A model generated the notes under the pieces. The model searched no databases. It worked only from the letters and a program-made list of their open reading frames with translations, and was not told where the DNA came from. Position numbers and translations under genes: made by a program. A DNA stretch of 64,000 bases from Ancistrus triradiatus (Eukaryota > Chordata > Actinopteri > Siluriformes > Loricariidae). The number at the start of each line of letters is the position of its first letter. Position 1 is the stretch's first letter. Shown piece by piece: positions 57,055-64,000 of this stretch. Where the stretch lies: assembly GCA_025084515.1 (NCBI GenBank), contig JAJAGP010003199.1, positions 8,952-72,951 of the forward strand, written 5' to 3'.

Positions 57055-57556
57055 GTGCACAGATATGATGGAGACTTGGATTAAAGTGAATGCGGATCAT
57101 TAGGGATATTTCCAGACGGGTCGTGAAGAATATGAATATAAAGTGTTGAGCTTGCATGAACTTTATATAGAGCTCTGAGGGCTGAAAGGCCATTTAAGAC
57201 TGATAATAATTGGTTTATTAGTTTATTGGTGAACCTATTCCAGATTAGATGGCTTACAAGCTTTACAAGATGAGATTTATTTGTAGTGTGCTGCAGGTTT
57301 GATGTTTCCTTGTGCATGTTTTGTTAGAATGCTAAAAGCAGCTTAGGTTTTTGTTGCCAGTGCATCTCTTTAACCTGTTGTTATTTGGGAAAAACACCTG
57401 GCTGTCGATGCAGCTGTTGGTGCCACGCTTGGCTTGAGCTGGCGTTGGCATGCACGTGGGTTGGAAAAACTAGTTTTCACAGTTTTGTACTTTTCTGGAA
57501 TGAGACCCATTTTGCCCTGGCAGCGCGTTTCATTTTGGTTTCTTTTGTTGTGACAG

Positions 57557-58566
57557 AGTTCTGAGGAAAAAGGCGGCGTGCTGAACCGGGTGGCCAGCTT
57601 CTTCTCGAGGAAGCGACAGAGCAGGAGCGGGTCTGAAGGAACCGATGATAATGCTTCACCTCTGTCGAGTCCGAGCAAGTCTGCAGACCTGACGGGGACG
57701 GACGCACACGAGGGTGCAGCCTTCTTCTCTGACCGAGGGAGCCCGAGCTCCCAAAGCGTGGCCTCTTTGGTTGCGGATGGAGGTGACTTGCCGTTTGCAG
57801 ACAGTGATAGCAGTGGCAGCGTGAGGGAGGTGGTGCTGAAGAGGAGCGAGGAACCCCGGCAAGACAAGGTAGCTCAGGAAAGTAGGAAGCTGCGGATATA
57901 CCTAGAAGAGATCCTTATCGATGACAGTTCGGACAGCCAGGTTACTCAGACGACGCTCACGAAATGTGCGGAGATTCCGGTGAAAACCGGCGACGATATT
58001 AAGAAGACAGTCCTCAAGCCGGTGCTGGGAAGAGAAGGGAGTTACAGCGCCCTAACCGGGGTCACGTTAAGCCCTCAGGCGGAGCCGAGCCAGCCAGACA
58101 TGGGCAGAAAGAACTCAAACCGAAGGAGATCCCGCAAGCTGAGCAGCGGCTCTCAGGATCCGACGAGTCCTGCCAAAGGGGAGCTGAGCCCCGAACAGGT
58201 CCAGTCCCCCCCCCCACAGCTCCGCACAGGAACGTGGGTGGAAGGGCACCTGGAGAAGGAAGCGATCGAGAGCCAGGTCACGCCGGTCAAACGGAGCCCA
58301 GCACTGGGCAACGGCGTCAGCGTCGACTTCTTGGACGCCCCGGATTCCGATTCCGACTTTCTGGCGAGCTCCGGAGACTCCCTGCAGAAAGACCTGGCCT
58401 CAGGAGATGCTGAAACCAAGAGGAGGAGCGTCAAGCTCAGCACAAGCGAGAAGTTTTTCGCCAAGAGGGTCTGGCTCAACTCGCAGTCCAGCCTGGAGGC
58501 AGAATCGCAGGAAGACGCCAAACCGGACGAGGCGTCCCACGGCCAGCAGAAGTCCGAAGTCAGAAT
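57557..58566 (+). CDS. downstream gene exon 3 (336 codons)
   Basis: The acceptor TTGTTGTGACAG is followed by SSEEKGGVLNRVASFFSRKR, a short basic-hydrophobic segment, then a long Ser/Asp/Glu-rich region. Notable pieces are KLRIYLEEILIDDSSDSQ, the basic RRRSRKLSSGSQD, SVDFLDAPDSDSDFLASSGD and SVKLSTSEKFFAKRVWLNSQ. The donor AT|GTAAGT leaves phase 2. The VLNRVASFFSRKR and STSEKFFAKRV blocks are the most motif-like parts and may be short linear motifs. Low-complexity acidic and Ser runs suggest phosphorylated disordered sequence. Entry from exon 2 is exactly in frame; entry directly from exon 1 would give an early stop. Confidence 0.85.
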
Positions 58567-59703
58567 GTAAGTCCAACTATCCGGAAGTCTTTGTGCGTTT
58601 TTTCTCTCGGTCTATGCGTGCTCCTCGACTATTGTCTGCGCAGTCTGATCTCCACTTTCCCATGACGTCCTCAATGGAGACGGCGTTCAGTCTGAGTATT
58701 GCGCATCAAAAAAAGAGGTAACGAATCAAAGCAAAGAGATTTTATTATAGGTACAGGAGTAAAGTTGGCAGGCTTGGCTCCTACGGCTGAGTCACAGTGC
58801 AGAGGTCACTTCCCCTACTTGCAATAAACTGAACAAGAATTGTAAACATATTCTGCTGCCACCCATCTGCAGTCCAGCTTGCATTTGTCACGGTTTTATG
58901 GCAAAAAAAAGTGGGACGGTCGTGCCCATGTCTCTGTTTACACTTGGTCTTTTCATGCCTCTTGTATCTGGGTTGACTGTGATACTGAACTCCTACAGTT
59001 TGGAAGGAGTTTGTCACATAAATAAGCCTCCAGATTAGCAGGTTTGTTATTAACGCACAATAAATAAATACAAACAAGCTTCGGTTAATGATTTTTTCCT
59101 CAGAATGAGCTCGACCCTATGAATCATCATCCTGCTTTGTAAAAGGACTCGAGGCTATTTAGGGTAAGCCTTAAAGATGGATTCGTGCCCAACGATGGCA
59201 TGTGTAAACACGTCTCTTTCCCGATCCTTAAGCGCGTGTTGTCAAAGTTGTACCATAGTGGGTATTTTTGTTTCTTTGTTTTGAGTTCGTCTCGATTCAG
59301 GTTCGACTCTGAGAGCAATAAAGCCGTTCATTTGATATAATTAGATATACCTTAGGCTATGATACGAGATTAAAACCAGCCGATCATGATTATGCACATC
59401 GCTAAATTATGGCGAAGCGCCAAAATAACACTTTCCATCTTAAAAATGAAAATGGAATTCTGAACCCACGGAATCGAAAACAAAATGATTTGAAGAGCCA
59501 TTTCGTTTCTGATCCTTCACACGAACGGTGCAGGTCGTTTATCTAATGTCCCCAATATTTTCGCTGTTGTGATCCACGGCTCAAACCGAACACTGCCCGG
59601 GCAGGAGAGCGAAGGAAAAAAATCTGCGTTTGTGATCAATTTCTTATTTTCTCTACCATTAAAATTATTTCACGAGGCTTGATTTGGTCTGTTTCACATT
59701 CTT

Positions 59704-60230
59704 GGACCAGATTCACAAGTGTCTTAATAAAGAAAATCTTCTTAATTGTGTGTTTTTCCTGAACTTCATTCTTATAAAAATTGTTCCTCTTTAAAAACAG
59801 TCTTAAGAATTAAGACTCACGCTTACCAAAGCCTCACGCTTGCCTTAAAAGCTGACAACATCAAACTTTACCAAACCTTAAGCAGTTTAGTCGATGGAAC
59901 ACACCTTGTGATCCTGTGGATCAGTTCTTCCACCATCACCTCTATTTCTTGTTTGGGAAGATTTTTTGGACGCTTGGTTTGACATTTTTCCTCTGAGCGG
60001 ATTAAACTAAATAACGTAAATAACGTTAAATACAGATTCAAAATGTGTCTCGCACTGTATATTGTAAGGTATAAAATGCAACATAGCCTACGTAATATTG
60101 GGTAAAAATTAAGATTTTCTTACGATAATATTTGAAAACTTTTTTTGTGTTTTGCGAGAATTGCATTTAAGAACTTTCTTCTGAACTTTTTTGAAGTTTT
60201 TCCTTAAGAAAGCTTTCGTGAATCCGGTCC
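59704..60230. mobile_element. Harbinger-like MITE
   Basis: GGACCAGATTCAC at the left and GTGAATCCGGTCC at the right agree at 12 of 13 positions when inverted. Sub-terminal CTTAATAAAG and CTTAAGAAAG-type words are also mirrored. The superfamily is assigned from memory of similar fish elements. No transposase was recognised. Confidence 0.6.
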
Positions 60231-60239
60231 CTCACATGT

Positions 60240-60460
60240 TTTCACCTAGCCCCTTGCCACTGCTGATCCCTGTTGCTGGTGTATTGATTCCTCTTACCTG
60301 TCCTGCATTTTCATTTTGTTATTAAACCCCTTTCCTGCAGTGCTTTTCACTTTTTGTGAGAGTTATGTGTTAAGTTCAGACCTGTGTTCCCTGAGCTCTT
60401 TCTTCTCTATCTACATTTGTCTCTGCTCTCTGGCTCATCCTGACATTAACCTTTTTTGTT
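60240..60460 (+). repeat. dispersed repeat shared with 10.5 kb
   Basis: GATTCCTCTTACCTGTCC, GCATTT and an ATTAAACCCC block are shared with 10490-10640. More of the unit is seen here (CCTGCAGTGCTTTTCAC onward). It may be an LTR-type fragment. Confidence 0.4.
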
Positions 60461-60822
60461 AAAAACAATGCACGTCTTTTTCTAATTCGGCTAAAAGACG
60501 AAAGTTATTGCCATCAAATTGCTAGTCATTTTTCTTCTCAAAATCTCTGGGAGGTGCCCAGGAGGCACAGCGGTGTAATCCACTAGCCAAAAACAACTGG
60601 GGCAAGAACTTTTTGTGCAGTTGAGCCACTTTTCCAACTCTCCCTAAACTAAGAGCTATGCTTCCAAAGCCAATGTGTGGTTTATTACTTTATGGTGTAT
60701 TAGGTCCAGTTTGAGCAGAGTGAGTTTGGGAGGTGAAATGTCTTCAGTTTTACTCGTATCCAGACTTGTTTCTTGGTGTCGTTATATGTTAACATGTTTG
60801 TTTTTACCCCCCTCTGTCCCAG

Positions 60823-63800
60823 TTTGCCAAACCTCAAGAACGTGACTGTGGAAATTAAGCAGCCCGACCAACAGTCATATGACTGTGTCAGTAAAAGTAG
60901 TGATTCATCTGTAAAAGAGGAAGCTGGAACAAAGCCTGATAACGATACAGAGAGATCCTCTGAAGACACGGCAGAAATGCCTGGATACCACGGCCGGAGC
61001 AAAGTTAGCGTTCGCCAGACAGCGACTGTAGGATCCAGACGAGTAGATAATGCCGCCATAGACGGAGGGGCTACTGGAAAGGTCCACCCTCCCCCTCCTC
61101 CGGTGGCCGCGAAGCCGAAGGCCCGCATGGGTCGAGTTGCGGGTTCGGTCGAAGCGACGAAAGAAGAAAGCGCAAAAAAGACTTCGCAAAATGGTGGCGA
61201 GCAGAAGCAGAGTAAATCGCCAGGGACAAAAGAGCAGCCCAGTGTAGTCGGTAAGACTGCGGACAAGCCAAAACTTCTTAAAAAGACTGCACCTGAGGTT
61301 CTGCCAAAACTGAACAAAGCAAGCACATCACCTGACACGTCTAGCTCGGGTAACACTGAAACAAAAGGCCAGTCTCCCCCGGCGTCTGGTAAAAGTGAGA
61401 CCAAATCACCTGTTCGAGAACAGACACTCGATACCACTCCTGATCATGAACCTAGGCAGTCACCCAAGACTTCTCCAACCAAAGACCCAAAGAAGGGAAA
61501 GGATCCGAAATATGCAAACACCGAAGACAAAGCTGGGCAGCCTTCACTGTTAGAGGAATCTAAAGAATCGAGTGACTCGAAGGAAGGCACGAAGACCAAA
61601 ACACAACCGCGGAGTCCTACTGAAAAATCTCCAGGATCCAAGATCAGGTCTTTTTCAGGCAAAAAGACGACAGAGTCCAAACTCAGACTCTCAGAGTCGG
61701 TTAGTAAAGGCTCTAAATCTGTCAGCAGAACCGAAACAGACGGCAAGCCCATCACACCGTCAGAGTCCGGGCAGTTGGAGAAAACCAGTACAAAAGAGAC
61801 TCGAAGCACTGGCCCAAAGAGTTCAGGAAAACTCAAAACTGAGGTGTCACCGTCAGGAAGTAAGCTGCCCCGCCTGACTCCGCCTGGTGCTTCGAAACGG
61901 TCCTCAGAGGAAGAGTTTGCTTTTGGAGAAGATGACTCACCCCAGCAGCAAGCCGATGCCAGGCCAGAGAGCGATGATTCATCTTCAGTTAACAGTCCCC
62001 TCAGTCCGGAGAAATCTACTAAACGTGACCAAGCTGCCGGGAATGCTGCGGTAAAGGCACCACCAGAAACCAGACTGAAAAAACCTAGCGAATTGCAAAC
62101 GACTGGCACAGCTGTTCCAGCACCGCAACTGAAATGGCCCTCTAAACTTAAAGCCAGAAGTGAGAACAGTACAGAATCTCAGACTTCTCCTCACGTCTCG
62201 GAGCAGAACGTGGACAAAGCAGAAGAGAAGCGAAAAGCTGCCAGCGTGGAGCCTGTAGATCAGGCTGCATCTCAAGTGTCCGGAGAGAAAAGCGTCCTAA
62301 ACTTGAAACAGCCAAAAACCTCGACTGAAAGGAAAGATCAGGGATTGGACGCAAAAGACGAGGTCAAGCGTGCGGATGAGAAGGCGACCGAGCCTACTGC
62401 AGATGTAAAGGCTACAGCTCAGCAGCTTGAACAGGGAACGGACAAGGCAAAAGAGACGTTAGGTGTCAAAGGGAAGACCAAGGAACCAAGTGTCGGTTTA
62501 AAAACTTCAGCGAAAGTGTCCAAATCCGAAACTGATCAAGTGCAGGAAAAGGTGAAGGCTGAAGAGGTGCAGAGTGTGGATAGTAAGACCCTAGAAGAGA
62601 AGAAAACATCTGAGCGATCCGAACAGGAACCGGTGAAGACTGACGAGGTGCAGAGGAAACCTGCGAAGAAGACTGAGCATCAGACTGCAGATGGTAAAGC
62701 TGAAGAATCTGTGAATGAAGAATCTAAAAAGGAAGCTAATACCACCATTGGACTTCCAAAAAAGGTGAAACCACCTCACCCATCTCAAGGACCTGAACAG
62801 GAAACTCGTAAACTAAAAGAGAGTACAAGTACAACACCTAAGGAGCAGACTACAGATTTGTCCAAGCCAGTGGAGACACCTAAAAAGGAAATGGGCACAG
62901 TCCAGAGTAGTACGACCACTGAACCTTCAAAAGAGGTGAAACCATCTCACCCATCTCAAGGACCTGAACAGGAGACTCTAAAGCCTAAAGTGGGCCAGAG
63001 TATAATTTCCAAGGAACAGATTACAGCTTTGACAACATCGCTGAAGACGTCTGCTGAAGCGCTAAAAGAGGTGAAACCATCTCGCCCATCTCAAGGACCT
63101 GAACAGGAGACTCTAAAATTAAAAGAGGTCCAGAGTACAATTGTAAAACCCAAAGAACAGACTACAGCTTTGACAACGCCAGTGAAGACATCTAAAATGG
63201 AAACGGGCAAAGACAAAGTTCAAGCTCCTGACCAAGACAGAATGATGTCTGAACTGGTCCAGAGTGTGGATAATAAGCGTGCTGGGGACTTGGTGTCTGA
63301 TCAGAAAACAGATGAGCACAAAGACGAGCCCAAAGCAGTTATCGAATCTGTTGAAAATAAAGCAGACTCTGCACAGAAAACTTCAAACTTGCAGTCGGAT
63401 GCGTCTAAGGAGGAACTGGAAAAACCAAGCAATGTACCCGAGGCGCCACATCTAAAACCAGAGCAGGAACCAGGACTAGAAGCAAATGACTCTAAACTGA
63501 CCAAACCAAATGTAGACACCTCTAGCGCAGCTGTTTTGGTGCAAGAAAAACCACAACTTGTCCCTTCAGGAAAAGCTGACGCAGATAAGAACCGACTACC
63601 TGCGAAGGTAAAGGAGGTGTTACCCATTTCTTCCAGCAGTGGTCACAAGGAAGCTACAGGCATTGAGCCCAAAAGGATTGACCAGGCTAATTCTGCAGAA
63701 ACCTCTTCTGTAACCTCTGCCACGTCAATTCCTGCAGAAGATAAAACCAGTAAGAAGGAAACGGGTAAAACTGCTCAAGACGGCAAAGGTCAACCAACAG

Positions 63801-64000
63801 TCTTTGAGAAATCGTCAATCCTCAAAGGACGGGACCGTGCTAATGATGCGCTGAAATCGAAAACAGATAATCTGGAAAACAAGATGATGCAGTCTGTAGG
63901 TGAACAGGCAGGTGGAAAGACGGGAAATTGCGAACCCGTCCAACAGAAAGGTCCACAAGTGAAGTCCCTTGTGGAGAAGAGTGGAGACGATATAAAAACC
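60823..64000 (+). CDS. downstream gene exon 4 (giant coding exon, partial at window end)
   Basis: The acceptor CCCCCCTCTGTCCCAG begins an exon whose first T completes the split Ile codon. The next 1059 codons are open to base 64000 without a stop. The product is disordered and rich in Lys, Glu, Ser, Thr and Pro. It has a proline run (VHPPPPPVAAKPKAR, a possible SH3 ligand), PRLTPPGASKRSSEEEFAFG, and three imperfect copies of a KPSHPSQGPEQET module. A 3.2-kb frame free of stops with consistent codon structure is strong evidence for coding. In AIM1/CRYBG genes such a giant exon precedes the crystallin-domain exons; that is family knowledge, not seen here. Confidence 0.9.
62765..63190 (+). repeat. 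intragenic coding repeat (KPSHPSQGPEQET module, 3 copies)
   Basis: The codons for VKPxxPSQGPEQET start at 62765, 62936 and 63071, spaced 171 and 135 bases (57 and 45 residues), always in frame. Copies 2 and 3 also share a following segment, KEQxTALTTxxKTS. They are nearly identical at DNA level in the core, so they look like recent in-frame duplications. Confidence 0.85.

Larger units (their letters stand above)
42627..57556 (+). other. downstream gene intron 2 (14.9 kb)
   Basis: The intron is bounded by GTACGT and GTGACAG, phase 0 on both sides. It holds the larger AT-rich array, a minisatellite split by a Tc1, a foldback element, an L2-type LINE, hAT MITEs and a SINE. It may also hide alternative first exons near 51.6 and 55.4 kb. 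44.1-45.8 and 51.6-52.6 kb are otherwise featureless. Confidence 0.7.
58567..60822 (+). other. downstream gene intron 3
   Basis: This 2.3-kb intron has phase 2 on both sides. It holds a Harbinger-like MITE at 59704-60230 and a repeat shared with 10.5 kb. Nothing was recognised in 58567-59700. Confidence 0.75.
17403..64000 (+). other. gene model: large disordered protein, probable AIM1/CRYBG family (5' part)
   Basis: Four exons join by splice phase into one open frame of 1527 residues that runs off the window: 85 + 1 (split Met) + 45 + 336 + 1 (split Ile) + 1059. The protein is dominated by Ser, Lys, Glu, Thr and Pro and has no membrane segment or enzyme motif. Features that recall the N-terminal regions of CRYBG1/AIM1 and CRYBG3 are a basic SWRSKKK block, a VASFFSRKR block followed by Ser-rich sequence, and a LRIYLEE segment. 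CRYBG2 lies on the same human chromosome band as CLIC4 (1p36.11), which would fit, but this is from memory. The defining beta-gamma crystallin repeats would be encoded downstream. An unrelated cytoskeletal or microtubule-associated disordered protein cannot be excluded. Confidence 0.5.

Noticed and set aside
58153..58521. 122-codon minus-strand frame opposite exon 3
   Set aside because: It is a shadow of exon 3 on the opposite strand, without start context or homology.
60700..62109. Long minus-strand open frames (245 and 221 codons) opposite exon 4
   Set aside because: They mirror the stop-poor plus-strand coding frame. Ser/Leu/Phe-rich composition is what the antisense of Lys/Glu/Ser-rich coding gives.

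Overview
The window looks like nuclear DNA from a teleost fish. The genes are vertebrate, with short exons that have GT/AG borders. The non-coding DNA is packed with fish-type repeats: several Tc1/mariner families with TA target duplications, hAT and piggyBac-type MITEs, tRNA-derived SINEs, LINE fragments and many (CA)n tracts. No bacterial-style gene, CRISPR array, rRNA gene or functional tRNA gene was seen. The exact species cannot be read from the sequence.

Region 1 (1-16.5 kb) holds the 3' part of clic4 on the + strand. Exons 2-6 lie at 5476-5585, 11079-11204, 11287-11393, 12656-12837 and 13258-13422. Together they encode 229 residues, matching residues 25-253 of the 253-residue vertebrate CLIC4. 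Exon 1 is not in the window, so 1-5475 is read as intron 1. A long 3' UTR follows, with candidate poly(A) signals at 14936 and 16506, and it carries a piggyBac-type MITE.

Region 2 (17.3-64 kb) holds the 5' part of a second + strand gene. It has four coding exons (17403-17659, 42491-42626, 57557-58566, 60823 to beyond 64000) whose splice phases join into one frame of 1527 residues with no stop. The protein is basic, rich in Ser, Lys, Glu and Pro, and apparently disordered. It best resembles the N-terminal region of the AIM1/CRYBG (beta-gamma crystallin domain-containing) family, but the diagnostic crystallin domains would lie past the window edge, so the family call is tentative. The two giant introns (24.8 and 14.9 kb) consist largely of repeats.

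The repeat landscape is layered. A SINE sits inside a Tc1 terminal repeat, a hAT MITE sits inside a SINE tail, an L2-type LINE sits inside another retroposon tail, and a Tc1 copy splits a 32-bp minisatellite. Two AT-rich arrays with a 64-bp monomer flank the small second exon of the downstream gene. A 494-bp foldback element with nested palindromes lies at 48.35 kb. One internally deleted Tc1 keeps an open 125-codon frame coding only the DNA-binding half of the transposase. No clearly new biological system was found; the most unusual items are this DNA-binding-only frame, the foldback element, the higher-order AT array and a candidate internal start exon for the downstream gene.
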